A stretch of 64,000 bases of DNA from Rhodospirillales bacterium (GTDB lineage: Bacteria > Pseudomonadota > Alphaproteobacteria > Micavibrionales > Micavibrionaceae), in contig JACKJA010000002.1 in NCBI GenBank assembly GCA_020638175.1, positions 1,736,001 to 1,800,000 of the forward strand. The letters run 5' to 3'. The notes beneath the pieces were generated by a model, which was given only the letters and a program-made list of their open reading frames with translations, did no database searches and had not been told where the DNA came from. Shown here piece by piece: positions 18,482 through 26,841 of the stretch. The translations under genes and the position numbers were made by a program. Each line of letters starts with the position of its first letter. The first letter of the stretch is position 1.

Positions 18482-19687
18482 ATGAAACAATTCATTTCAA
18501 AACGATCCTATAAGCGATACCTGCTCACAGGAACCTTATGCCTTCTCCCCGCCCTGTTCATACTGGCCTTGAACTATTTTGCTCTTTATCAGTCCGGCGA
18601 AATACAATCACCCCCCAGAATTGCGGCCACGCTGCAAAATGAGGACAGTCTCTTTGGAAGCGGCCTCCAGGATTTAAGGCGGGAAATCAATCTGGAAAAC
18701 ATCAAACTCAGACAACCGGATATTATCGCCTTTGGCTCTTCAAGACCTCTCAACTTTCGTCATGAGTATTTCTCTAGATCGTTTTCTTGTGCCTGCGGCG
18801 CTGCCCCCAATCTGTTCGAAGGACAACTTTATGCCGAACAGGTATTAAAAGCCCACAAACCCAAAGTCGTCCTGCTCTCGATTGATTTCTGGTGGTTTAC
18901 CAACCAAAATGGCATCCGCCCGCGCCCTCTCATAACAGGAACGCCCCCCCTGACGCTCCAGAAACTCCTGAAACCGTCGGAATTAGCCCTGGAGGGAACG
19001 ATCAAACCGGGGCAACTGGCACAGCTTATACACAGCGGAAACGACTTCACCCATATCACAACCGATAAAAAATACGGTTTGCTCTCAATCACACGCGGCA
19101 TGGGCACACGGGCCGACGGCTCCTATCTGGGCGGCATACGTCTGTCTGATTATGCCTTCGAATATTACAAACAATGGGCTGACAACCTGCACAACCCCGA
19201 AGATTTCATCCGAATCAACGAACGCTACGGACCCGGCCAAACCATACGCGAAGAAAATATCGAGCAATATGCCCGGCTTGTAAAAACATTTCAGGATCAG
19301 GGCGTTAAAGTCATAAGCATCCTACTTCCCTTGGCACCAACAATCTATGATGCTCTCGCACAATCACCGGATCACCAGTACATATTTGATCTACCCGAAA
19401 AGATAAAAAGCTATAGCGATGAGTTTTATAACTTCCACAACCCTCATCCCATGACTTCGGACATATGCGAATTCGAAGACGCCCATCATTCCGGTGACAC
19501 CGTATCCATGCGTGTCTTGCTTCAAATTCTGGAACAAAACCCGCAATCCGCACTTACCGCTTTTATCAACAAGGAAAGTTTGACCAAAAACATCGAGGCT
19601 TTTTCAGGTCATACAATCGCCCGATTTAATCCTGAAAAGTACCTGACCACAGAAAAAGATTTTCTGAATTTTGGCTGCCATAAATAA
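18482..19687 (+). CDS. SGNH-hydrolase-like membrane-anchored protein, probable MBOAT partner
   Basis: The 401-residue protein has a basic N-terminus and one hydrophobic segment at about residues 13–33, then a long domain predicted to be periplasmic. IIAFGSSRPLNFR (about residue 81) resembles block I of SGNH esterase-like proteins (Gly-x-Ser), and KVVLLSIDFWWFTNQN follows about 45 residues later. DAHHSGDTVSMRVL near residue 337 could hold the catalytic Asp/His, which is uncertain. Genes of this type sit beside MBOAT genes (AlgJ/AlgX and DUF1574-like proteins) and take part in O-acetylation of secreted polysaccharide. The pairing here supports that role. I do not recognise a named family. Confidence 0.55.
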   Translation: MKQFISKRSYKRYLLTGTLCLLPALFILALNYFALYQSGEIQSPPRIAATLQNEDSLFGSGLQDLRREINLENIKLRQPDIIAFGSSRPLNFRHEYFSRSFSCACGAAPNLFEGQLYAEQVLKAHKPKVVLLSIDFWWFTNQNGIRPRPLITGTPPLTLQKLLKPSELALEGTIKPGQLAQLIHSGNDFTHITTDKKYGLLSITRGMGTRADGSYLGGIRLSDYAFEYYKQWADNLHNPEDFIRINERYGPGQTIREENIEQYARLVKTFQDQGVKVISILLPLAPTIYDALAQSPDHQYIFDLPEKIKSYSDEFYNFHNPHPMTSDICEFEDAHHSGDTVSMRVLLQILEQNPQSALTAFINKESLTKNIEAFSGHTIARFNPEKYLTTEKDFLNFGCHK

Positions 19688-19766
19688 AGACCTGAATTCT
19701 TTTGCGGCACAAGAATAACAATGATATACAGGCAAAAGAAATCCAACATTGTGAGCAGGCATAATC

Positions 19767-20654
19767 ATGAAAGCAGTTCTGAAAAAATTGGCGAAATCTG
19801 ATTTGGCATGGGCCGTCAGCTATAAACTTTCCCGGTGGCTGGGCAACACGAATACCGGAATTCAGTTTCATATCATCGGCAACAAACAGCTTAAAGATGC
19901 TCGGAAATTTTACGCCCAGAACAACAATTCCAAAAACCCGGAAGTTACCGAACAATTTCATAAAATCGGCTCCGTTCGCAAAAAAGAACCCTACCCGCAG
20001 GATTTGGTCGATACAATCAAAACCAAATTCGCAGCATTAATCGAAGATGAGGACAATTATATTTGTAACGTAAGCGCCGACTACAAAGGCCCGAAAGACG
20101 TGCGCCGCGTTCTAAAAGATCCGCTTAAAAAGCTCCCGGAACTGGCACTGCTGATCGACGAGAACGTCAAAAGCCAAATCGAGGATTTTTACGGGGCAAA
20201 CTTCCAGATCCGTCAGGTCGTAGCATGGCGGAATTACCATGTCCCCGATGAATTCTCTCACGATGAAGCGCTGTCTAACTTCTGGCATTTCGACCAGATT
20301 TCCACGGCCCTGTTTCAGCTTTTCGTAAACATATCTGATGTAACGGAAAAAGATGGCCCCTTCCATGCTCAGCCAAAAGAACGCTCAGACCAACTAATGA
20401 AAATGGGGTTCAATACACGGGCAGATTACGGCATCCCTCTCGAGGAACTGGAAAATACGGACTATGTATTAAAGCATACAGGTCCGGCAGGGACCGCTAT
20501 GTATTGCAAAACGCCGATATGCCTCCATCGTGCCGACATACCGGAAAAAGGTCATTACCGCGATATCGTCAGCTTCCATATCCTGCCCGCAAAAGAAGCG
20601 ATCAAGGACGATTGGGCGAAAGACTATAAAGACACCGAAAACATGGAATACTAA
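19767..20654 (+). CDS. Phytanoyl-CoA dioxygenase-like (Fe(II)/2-oxoglutarate) protein
   Basis: The 295-residue protein has features of the PhyH-like double-stranded beta-helix oxygenases. The candidate iron ligands are the His-x-Asp of FWHFDQIST (about residues 173–175) and the His of CLHRADIPEKG (about residue 254), followed by an Arg in HYRDIVSFHI that could bind 2-oxoglutarate. The order and spacing fit the family. The N-terminal 60 residues are basic and not part of the fold. It lies among glycan genes, so a sugar- or lipid-hydroxylating role is possible but not shown. Its end overlaps the convergent methyltransferase gene by four bases. Confidence 0.6.
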   Translation: MKAVLKKLAKSDLAWAVSYKLSRWLGNTNTGIQFHIIGNKQLKDARKFYAQNNNSKNPEVTEQFHKIGSVRKKEPYPQDLVDTIKTKFAALIEDEDNYICNVSADYKGPKDVRRVLKDPLKKLPELALLIDENVKSQIEDFYGANFQIRQVVAWRNYHVPDEFSHDEALSNFWHFDQISTALFQLFVNISDVTEKDGPFHAQPKERSDQLMKMGFNTRADYGIPLEELENTDYVLKHTGPAGTAMYCKTPICLHRADIPEKGHYRDIVSFHILPAKEAIKDDWAKDYKDTENMEY

Positions 20655-21490
20655 GTCGCGTCATTCAAAACAAGCGCCAGTGTCGTAACATTGGTGCCTT
20701 GTTTTGTCGGCCATGGCAATTCACCCAACGGCAACACCCGGATCGCCGGGTTTTCTTTGCGAACACGCGCCAACGCATGAAACGGTCCAGAAATAATGTT
20801 GTTATCCGGGTAAAGCGGTTTGGCCTCCGGGTAATAATCGTGCAATAACACCGCACCACCGGGCTTCAGCAAGGGCAACGCCACACTCAGTTCCTGATAA
20901 ACGGCGCTGGCCCGATGATCGCCATCCAGAAAAATAAAATCATATTGCTGGTCGGTGCCGCGCATATAATCTTGACACGGACCGACATGAAAATCGACAA
21001 GATCGGCACAGCCCAGCTTTGCACAAAAATCACGCGGTGACGCGGGCATCCCCAGCTTTTTCCACGGGCCGTTTTCCGGATCGTTTACATCACAGATATC
21101 GGCACTCGTAAGATGCCCACCTTGCCCCAGACGTTTAAGAGCTGACACGATATGAAGCGTAGAAGCCCCAATATGCGTCCCCACCTCAAGAACATCCTGT
21201 GGTTTCAAAGCCATAATCAGGTAATAGATCGCCCGGCGATCACCTGGGTTTACGCCGCCCATATTGTCATCGTTACCAAAAAGGGATGCTATGGCGTTAT
21301 GATCATCGTCCCACGTTTTGCCGATACCCTGATCTTCAAAAACATCCGCCAGCGCGACAGAAGAAAACGAACGCAAATTCGCGGGATCAAAATTCCCCTT
21401 GGGCAAAGAAACAAGTTGTGCCCAGCTCACAGCTTCCCGCGCTGCCGTCCATACAGGCGCCGGCAATATGGCTTTTAATTGTTGCTTCAT
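20651..21490 (-). CDS. Class I SAM-dependent methyltransferase (Methyltransf_24 / O-methyltransferase-like)
   Basis: The protein has 279 residues from the ATG at 21490, which has GAAGG at proper spacing; an ATG at 21496 and a TTG at 21508 are alternatives too close to that site. The core reads DVLEVGTHIGASTLHIVSAL (motif I, about residue 86), LTSADICD, FIFLDGDHRASAVYQEL and LLKPGGAVLLHDYYPE. The FLDGDH motif, with its metal-binding-type acidic residues, is typical of cephalosporin-hydroxylase/rhamnosyl O-methyltransferase-like enzymes and Methyltransf_24. It follows the capsule-type gene in the same direction. Likely an O-methylation of a surface sugar. Confidence 0.72.
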   Translation of the reverse strand: MKQQLKAILPAPVWTAAREAVSWAQLVSLPKGNFDPANLRSFSSVALADVFEDQGIGKTWDDDHNAIASLFGNDDNMGGVNPGDRRAIYYLIMALKPQDVLEVGTHIGASTLHIVSALKRLGQGGHLTSADICDVNDPENGPWKKLGMPASPRDFCAKLGCADLVDFHVGPCQDYMRGTDQQYDFIFLDGDHRASAVYQELSVALPLLKPGGAVLLHDYYPEAKPLYPDNNIISGPFHALARVRKENPAIRVLPLGELPWPTKQGTNVTTLALVLNDAT

Positions 21491-21511
21491 ACTCATGTCC
21501 TTCTTCAAATG

Positions 21512-23050
21512 CTAACTCTTCACTTTTTTCAACAAGGGCGCATCGCGCAGATCTTCCGGCAGATTTTCGCTTATTTCTTTATGCCACGTTTTTATAAAGG
21601 CACGCATAGACCGCGCATATTTCCGGGCAATCTCCATCGCTTCTTCCCGCGTTGTCGTCTCCCCGATATCTACAAACGGTTCGGGAAAACTGCAGGCATG
21701 ATAAGCCCGGTAAGCATTGCGCCGCTCACTCTCCGGAATATCAACGGTCTCAAGGTAAGCAATAAACTTATCATGAAAATCTTTATCCAGATCACAATAT
21801 AAAACGCCCGGTAAAAAGTTGTAAAACACATCGCCAAAAGCAACAACAGGTTTACCCATCAAATAAGCTTCCCATCCGGCCGTTCCCGTAACCATAATGT
21901 TAGCCTTGGCATGTTTTATCAGCTCAAAACTACTGACCTCTGGAGCGATCATCTTGACGTTATATAATTTGGATAAATTTTTGTAAAAACTGGTCGGCCT
22001 GCGCCCCAGCATACAAATATGCTCTTTAACGTAGAGCTGGCAATCAAACGGTATATGCTTTGATAACTGGGTAATATATCCCTCATGGTGATCGTAATCA
22101 GCCCCGAAATACATATCACTAACTTCCGGTGCATAGTGAAGGGGAACGTACAAAAACGGCACCGACATATCCGGTTCAGAGTCAAAAACGCGTTGTACTT
22201 TCTGGCTAGCCCGGTAAAACCCTGTCCGGGCAGCGTGCGCGACAATCATATGTGGGGGCGTTTCAATATTATAGGCCCGGTCAACTGCTTTCACACGCTC
22301 ACTGGGATTTATATGCTCCGGCCGCAAAGCCCAACGTATCTTCTTGATTAATAACCCCACATTGAGCCCGACAGTTGATCCAAGAACACTGTATTGCGGC
22401 GGTGCCGGCCTTTTCACAAAAGCATCGAACAACTCATCGGCCTCTTTCAGCGTTTCAGCATCCAGAGCCTTATCTCCCATTTTCTGAAGATCGTTAAAGC
22501 AGCGTTCCATCCCGACAAATTGCCCGTCTGCATGATACATGACAGTGCCACCGGAACGGTTAGCCGCCACACGCATGCACGGTATCCGCCGGTCCATACA
22601 TATATCGTTCATCACATGCTGAAGATAAATCGCAATCCCGCTCAGCAGGAAAGCCGGCTGAACCTCATCAAATACCTTCTTGGCAAATCGCAGATTACAG
22701 AGCTGCCAGTTCCGAATCTTTCTAAAGCTTCCAAGCGGTCGTATTGTCCGGTCATAACTGGTGTACAACGCACTGGATTTAACCTTCAGCTCTTTCTCAA
22801 GAGCAGCCTGTTCCTTATCCATATCCGCCTGACTAAGTTGCTTGATCTCATCAATCTGGCTCAGATAAAAATCCGGCAATGAATAGATTGTCTGAAACAT
22901 CGCGCGCCGTTCCGGCGTCAGCATCTCCTCGGCCCGCTGAGAAACGGTAATACCGACAACAGGGCGCTGCAATTCATCGCCCAAGGCTTTAGCCATGTAA
23001 ATTTGGCCCTCAATACCAATAACATATAAAATCGGGGCGCTATCAGCCAT
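21512..23050 (-). CDS. Capsule polysaccharide-type GT-B glycosyltransferase-like protein
   Basis: The protein has 512 residues starting at the ATG at 23050, which is preceded by AGAGGA; the frame is open further upstream to 23161 but those 37 residues are hydrophobic/basic and lack a site. The N-terminus ILYVIGIEGQIYMAKALGDEL and the C-terminal half, with FLYVPLHYAPEV, LYVKEHICMLGRRPTSFYKNL and IMVTGTAGWEAYLMGKPVVAFGD, resemble the capsule synthesis (KpsS/LipB) and CDP-glycerol-transferase-like GT-B fold. In this fold the KEH and TGTAGWEA segments contact the nucleotide sugar. It probably adds a sugar, perhaps a nonulosonate or Kdo-like residue, to the locus glycan. The donor and acceptor are unknown. 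Confidence 0.65.
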   Translation of the reverse strand: MADSAPILYVIGIEGQIYMAKALGDELQRPVVGITVSQRAEEMLTPERRAMFQTIYSLPDFYLSQIDEIKQLSQADMDKEQAALEKELKVKSSALYTSYDRTIRPLGSFRKIRNWQLCNLRFAKKVFDEVQPAFLLSGIAIYLQHVMNDICMDRRIPCMRVAANRSGGTVMYHADGQFVGMERCFNDLQKMGDKALDAETLKEADELFDAFVKRPAPPQYSVLGSTVGLNVGLLIKKIRWALRPEHINPSERVKAVDRAYNIETPPHMIVAHAARTGFYRASQKVQRVFDSEPDMSVPFLYVPLHYAPEVSDMYFGADYDHHEGYITQLSKHIPFDCQLYVKEHICMLGRRPTSFYKNLSKLYNVKMIAPEVSSFELIKHAKANIMVTGTAGWEAYLMGKPVVAFGDVFYNFLPGVLYCDLDKDFHDKFIAYLETVDIPESERRNAYRAYHACSFPEPFVDIGETTTREEAMEIARKYARSMRAFIKTWHKEISENLPEDLRDAPLLKKVKS

Positions 23051-23209
23051 CCGGATCCTCTTGCGATATAAATAATGCCTAAAAATGAGCGTATAATATG
23101 GACATAAAAGCCTGTCATTCGCCATCAACATGGGATATAACAAAAACAAGCCCATGTTCATAGTTTAAAAGTGTTGATTTTCCTGACTAAAGAATAATTT
23201 TGATTTTAT

Positions 23210-24004
23210 ATGAGAAACGCCCCCCCCCAAAAAAAAGTTATTGCTATTGTTCAAGCGCGGCTGGGTTCAACCCGCCTTTCAGGCAAAGTTCTGTTGGATG
23301 TTTGCGGTAAACCGCTCCTGTGGCATGTCATGAGACGCGTTATGGCCTCAACCATGGTCGATGAAACCATACTGACTACAGCTGACAACGATATAAACAA
23401 ACCCATCGTCGACTTCGCCGCCCAATACGGATTTTCCTGCTACGCCGGCTCGGAAATTGATCTTCTCGATCGGTTTTACCAGCCATGCAAAACCGGAAAC
23501 GCCGATATTGTTGTCCGTATTACTGCGGATTGCCCTCTGGTTGATCCGGTTATTATCGATAACACCATCAGATATTATATCGAAAACCAGAATGAGATAG
23601 ATTACGTGAACTGTAATTCATCCCACAAACTCCCCGATGGGCTGGACACAGAAGTCTTTTCAATGGAAACGCTGGAAAGCCTCTGGAAGAATACAAAGGG
23701 CACATTCGAGCGCGAATGGTTTACAACCAATATATTCGAACACCCTGACCGCTGGCGTCTGGGCAACATGAACGTAGATCAGGATTACAGCCAAACCCGC
23801 TGGACTGTTGATTATCCAGAAGATATGGAACTAATCCGCGAGATTTTCGCGGCACTGGATAATCCCGATACGATATTCGGAATGAATGATATATTGCAGT
23901 TGTTGAAAGAACGCCCGGAACTGGACAGTATTAACGATGCCCACAAATACAGAACCGATGCCATAGCCATTGAAGAAGCAAGGAAAGAGGCCCAACAATC
24001 ATGA
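23210..24004 (+). CDS. SpsF-like cytidylyltransferase (acylneuraminate cytidylyltransferase group)
   Basis: The 264-residue nucleotidyltransferase reads VIAIVQARLGSTRLSGKVLL (about residues 10–29), ETILTTADND, IVVRITADCPLVDP, SHKLPDGLDTEVFSMETLE and WTVDYPEDMELI, all typical of SpsF-type enzymes. It should form a CMP-activated sugar acid. Codons 4–9 are a run of nine C followed by eight A (23220–23236), within a short extension ahead of the conserved domain. It is the first gene of an operon with GNAT, Gfo/Idh and DegT genes; the GNAT start overlaps its stop by four bases. It is a paralogue of the N-terminal domain of the fused protein at 11591–13636. Confidence 0.87.
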   Translation: MRNAPPQKKVIAIVQARLGSTRLSGKVLLDVCGKPLLWHVMRRVMASTMVDETILTTADNDINKPIVDFAAQYGFSCYAGSEIDLLDRFYQPCKTGNADIVVRITADCPLVDPVIIDNTIRYYIENQNEIDYVNCNSSHKLPDGLDTEVFSMETLESLWKNTKGTFEREWFTTNIFEHPDRWRLGNMNVDQDYSQTRWTVDYPEDMELIREIFAALDNPDTIFGMNDILQLLKERPELDSINDAHKYRTDAIAIEEARKEAQQS

Positions 24005-24558
24005 TCGCAGACATCAAATTTCTGGCTGGAAAAAACGTATTTTTACGAGCTCTGACACGCGAAGACCTTAAGGGACCTATGCTCAAATGGACAGATGACG
24101 ACGAGGTCACGCACTATATGTATCGAGGCTGGCGCCCGTCGCGTCTGGATGAGCTGGAAAAGGATTTTGAAACAACGGTCAACAGCGACAAGGATATCGA
24201 GTTCGCAGTCTGCGCTCAGGATGACGGGCGGCATATTGGCGTTGCCGGTCTGCATGAAATTGACTGGCTGACCCGGAACACTGAATACCGTATCATGATT
24301 GGCGACAAAACAGCGTGGGGAAAAGGATACGGCCAGGAAACAACGGCCCTTGTCGTTAAATACGCATTTGAAAAACTGAACATGAACAGGGTCGGTCTGG
24401 GCGTAAACGCCCAAGATGCCCGCGCTGTCAAAAGCTATAAAAAATCCGGATTCGTTAAGGAAGGGGTCCTGCGGCAGGTCGTTTTCAGAAACAGCGCCTA
24501 TTATGACGCTATTTGCATGAGCATCTTGCGTAGTGAATATGAGGATTCCAAGAAATGA
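24001..24558 (+). CDS. GNAT-family N-acetyltransferase, probable sugar amine acetyltransferase
   Basis: The 185-residue RimJ/RimL-like protein has the acetyl-CoA-binding segment AWGKGYGQETTALVVKYAF (about residues 102–120), the beta4 strand NTEYRIMIGD before it and NAQDARAVKSYKKSGFVKEG after it. PseH is a GNAT of similar size, so it could be the PseH of this genome. Its position between SpsF-like and Gfo/Idh–DegT genes instead suggests that it acetylates the amine made by the DegT enzyme, as WbpD does after WbpB/WbpE. It is translationally coupled to both neighbours by four-base overlaps. Confidence 0.75.
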   Translation: MIADIKFLAGKNVFLRALTREDLKGPMLKWTDDDEVTHYMYRGWRPSRLDELEKDFETTVNSDKDIEFAVCAQDDGRHIGVAGLHEIDWLTRNTEYRIMIGDKTAWGKGYGQETTALVVKYAFEKLNMNRVGLGVNAQDARAVKSYKKSGFVKEGVLRQVVFRNSAYYDAICMSILRSEYEDSKK

Positions 24559-25556
24559 CGCCTCGGCAAGCGCCCTATTCAGCTATTGTTATCGGTTGTG
24601 GTTTCATCGGCAGTCAATTTAATGAAACCCCTACTTATGACCCGCGCCATACCCACGCCGCCAGCTATGCAGAACATCCACGCACGAGATTTGCCGCTGT
24701 CTGTGACACATCCGCAGAACGATCCGCCGCCGCCGCCAAGCACTGGGATGTCGATGCCTACACAGATATCTGGGAAATTCTGGACAAAACAAACCCTGAG
24801 ATTGTCAGCATCGCATCGTCCACAGAAACACATGCCGAGATTCTCAACACAGTGCTCCAACACCCCTCCGTAAAGGCAATACTGTGCGAAAAACCAATCA
24901 CAAAAGATGTGCAGGAAAGTCAGAATCTTGTCGAAGACGCCCGCGCAAAAAATATAATTTTATCTGTTAATTACAGTCGTCGTTTCAACAAAGGCTTTCA
25001 AAAAGCAAAGCAGATGATCGAAAAGGACGAACTCGGCAACATCCGCATAGCAACATCCATTTATCAGAAGGGAATCCTGAACAACGGATCTCACTTTATT
25101 GACCTATTTCGTTTCCTTATGGGCGAAATCATTTCTGTTCAGGCAGAACCTGATCCGGACGCAACATACGATTCCGATTTATCCGGGCGTCTTATTTTTG
25201 AAAACGGACTATCCGCCTACATTCATGGCGGCTCCTCAGTCGGTGATTCATTTGCAGATATCGACCTAATCGGAACCAAGGCCCGCATCCGCACAGAACA
25301 ATGCGGTCACGTAATCCTTAAATACGATCTGGAGCCCAGCCCCCTGTTTCCCGGTTATACGGATTTTGGCATCGCTAAAAACATCTCCGGCGGACTGATT
25401 GATTTCACTTACAATGCGATCAACGACATCATCGAATGTCTGGATGGAACAAAAATCAGGCCGTCTTGTACAGGTGAAGATGCTGTGTGCGCCCTTGCCA
25501 TCGTTGATGCCTTGGTGCTATCAGCTAGGACAGGAACAATGATAGAGGTAAAATAA
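24555..25556 (+). CDS. Gfo/Idh/MocA family oxidoreductase
   Basis: The 333-residue protein has a Rossmann start VIGCGFIGSQFNETP with an insertion before the second strand, then the family motif LCEKPITKD (about residue 115), and NYSRRFNKGFQKAKQM. In the C-terminal domain GILNNGSHFIDLFRFLMGE gives the GG/NG-x-x-x-(D/H) pattern with a catalytic His. It should oxidise or reduce a sugar carbon next to the position aminated by the following DegT enzyme. It is a distant paralogue of the oxidoreductase at 13633–14598 and part of the same operon logic. Confidence 0.85.
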   Translation: MTPRQAPYSAIVIGCGFIGSQFNETPTYDPRHTHAASYAEHPRTRFAAVCDTSAERSAAAAKHWDVDAYTDIWEILDKTNPEIVSIASSTETHAEILNTVLQHPSVKAILCEKPITKDVQESQNLVEDARAKNIILSVNYSRRFNKGFQKAKQMIEKDELGNIRIATSIYQKGILNNGSHFIDLFRFLMGEIISVQAEPDPDATYDSDLSGRLIFENGLSAYIHGGSSVGDSFADIDLIGTKARIRTEQCGHVILKYDLEPSPLFPGYTDFGIAKNISGGLIDFTYNAINDIIECLDGTKIRPSCTGEDAVCALAIVDALVLSARTGTMIEVK

Positions 25557-25557
25557 A

Positions 25558-26838
25558 ATGGTCCAGCTTGCTATAAACGGTGGAACCCCGGTCATAAAAC
25601 AACCCCTAACCCACTATAACCCTTTGGGACAGGAAGAAAAAGACGCCGTTATGGCCGTCATGGAAACCGGCGTACTTTCAAAATATCTCGGCTGCTGGGA
25701 CGAAGATTTTTGGGGTGGTCCCGTTGTCAAAGAACTCGAAGCTTACGTTGCCGACCTCGTTGGTGCCAAATATGCTCTGGCCGTCAATTCAGCAACATCC
25801 GGCCTTTACGCCGCCATGGGTGCCTTCGGCATAGGCCCTGGCGACGAAGTGATAGTTCCCCCCTACACAATGGTTGCATCCGTTACCTCCGCCATAGTCT
25901 GGGGAGCCATTCCGGTTTTTGCCGATATCGACCCCGACACGTTTTGCATCTCGCCGCAAAGCATCCGGGAAAAGATTACGCCGCGTACCAAGGCCATCGT
26001 AGCCGTCGATATTTTTGGCCACCCGGCTGACTACGATGAAATCATGCAAATCGCAAAAGACCACAACCTGATGGTTCTGGAAGATGCCGCCCAGTCTCCG
26101 GGCGTAAAATACAAAGGCCGCATGTGCGGCACACTCGCCGATGCGGGCGTCTACAGCCTGAATTACCACAAGCACATCCACTGCGGCGAAGGTGGCATCG
26201 TTTTCACAAACGATGAAACATTAATGAAAAAAATAGCCCTGATCCGCAACCACGCCGAAGCCGTCGTCCGCGACATGGGTTTTAATGATCTGCCCAACAT
26301 GGTTGGCCAGAATTATCGCCTCTCCGAACTCCATGCCGCCATCGCGCTGGAACAGTATAAAAAACTGGATCCTCTCGTCAAAAAACGCATCGGCCATGCC
26401 AATTCGTTAAGACAAAGGCTCGCAAATATCGAAGGACTAACGCCACCCTACGTTCAGGATAATTGTGAACACGCTTTTTATATATTTCCGATTAAATACG
26501 ACCGTGAAAAAATGGGGGGTATCGATCGCAGCCTTTTCATCGCCGCCCTGAACGCAGAAGGCGTACCGGCCGGCGGTGGCTATGTGAAACCGATTTATCT
26601 GGAACCCATGTACCAGCAAAAAATAGCGATCGGCAAAAACGGCTGGCCCTTTACCCTCGGAGAGACAAACTACGACAAAGGCTTGTGCCCGGAGTGCGAA
26701 AAGCAGCATGAAAAAGAATTGATAACACTGGAAATTCACTCGCAATTATCCGGAAAAGAAGTGGATCTTATTGCAACAGCCTTCGAAAAAATTGCTGCCA
26801 ACATGGGCGAATTAAAAGAGACAAAACAATCGGCCTGA
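25558..26838 (+). CDS. DegT/DnrJ/EryC1-family sugar aminotransferase
   Basis: The 426-residue protein opens with LAINGGTPVIKQPL, typical of DegT proteins. It has ALAVNSATSGLYAAMGA (PLP phosphate site, about residue 80), VLEDAAQSPGVKYKGR, and the PLP lysine in YSLNYHKHIHCGEGG (about residue 210). The C-terminal part carries CPECEKQHEKEL, an extra Cys pair not usual in the simplest sugar aminotransferases. It follows the Gfo/Idh gene by one base, so oxidation and transamination are probably consecutive steps. The sugar substrate is unknown; it is distinct from PseC in this window. Confidence 0.87.
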   Translation: MVQLAINGGTPVIKQPLTHYNPLGQEEKDAVMAVMETGVLSKYLGCWDEDFWGGPVVKELEAYVADLVGAKYALAVNSATSGLYAAMGAFGIGPGDEVIVPPYTMVASVTSAIVWGAIPVFADIDPDTFCISPQSIREKITPRTKAIVAVDIFGHPADYDEIMQIAKDHNLMVLEDAAQSPGVKYKGRMCGTLADAGVYSLNYHKHIHCGEGGIVFTNDETLMKKIALIRNHAEAVVRDMGFNDLPNMVGQNYRLSELHAAIALEQYKKLDPLVKKRIGHANSLRQRLANIEGLTPPYVQDNCEHAFYIFPIKYDREKMGGIDRSLFIAALNAEGVPAGGGYVKPIYLEPMYQQKIAIGKNGWPFTLGETNYDKGLCPECEKQHEKELITLEIHSQLSGKEVDLIATAFEKIAANMGELKETKQSA

Positions 26839-26841
26839 TTG

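Noticed and set aside
23051..23161. An N-terminal extension of the capsule-type gene
   Set aside because: The 37 extra residues lack a ribosome binding site; the ATG at 23050 has one and starts at the fold.
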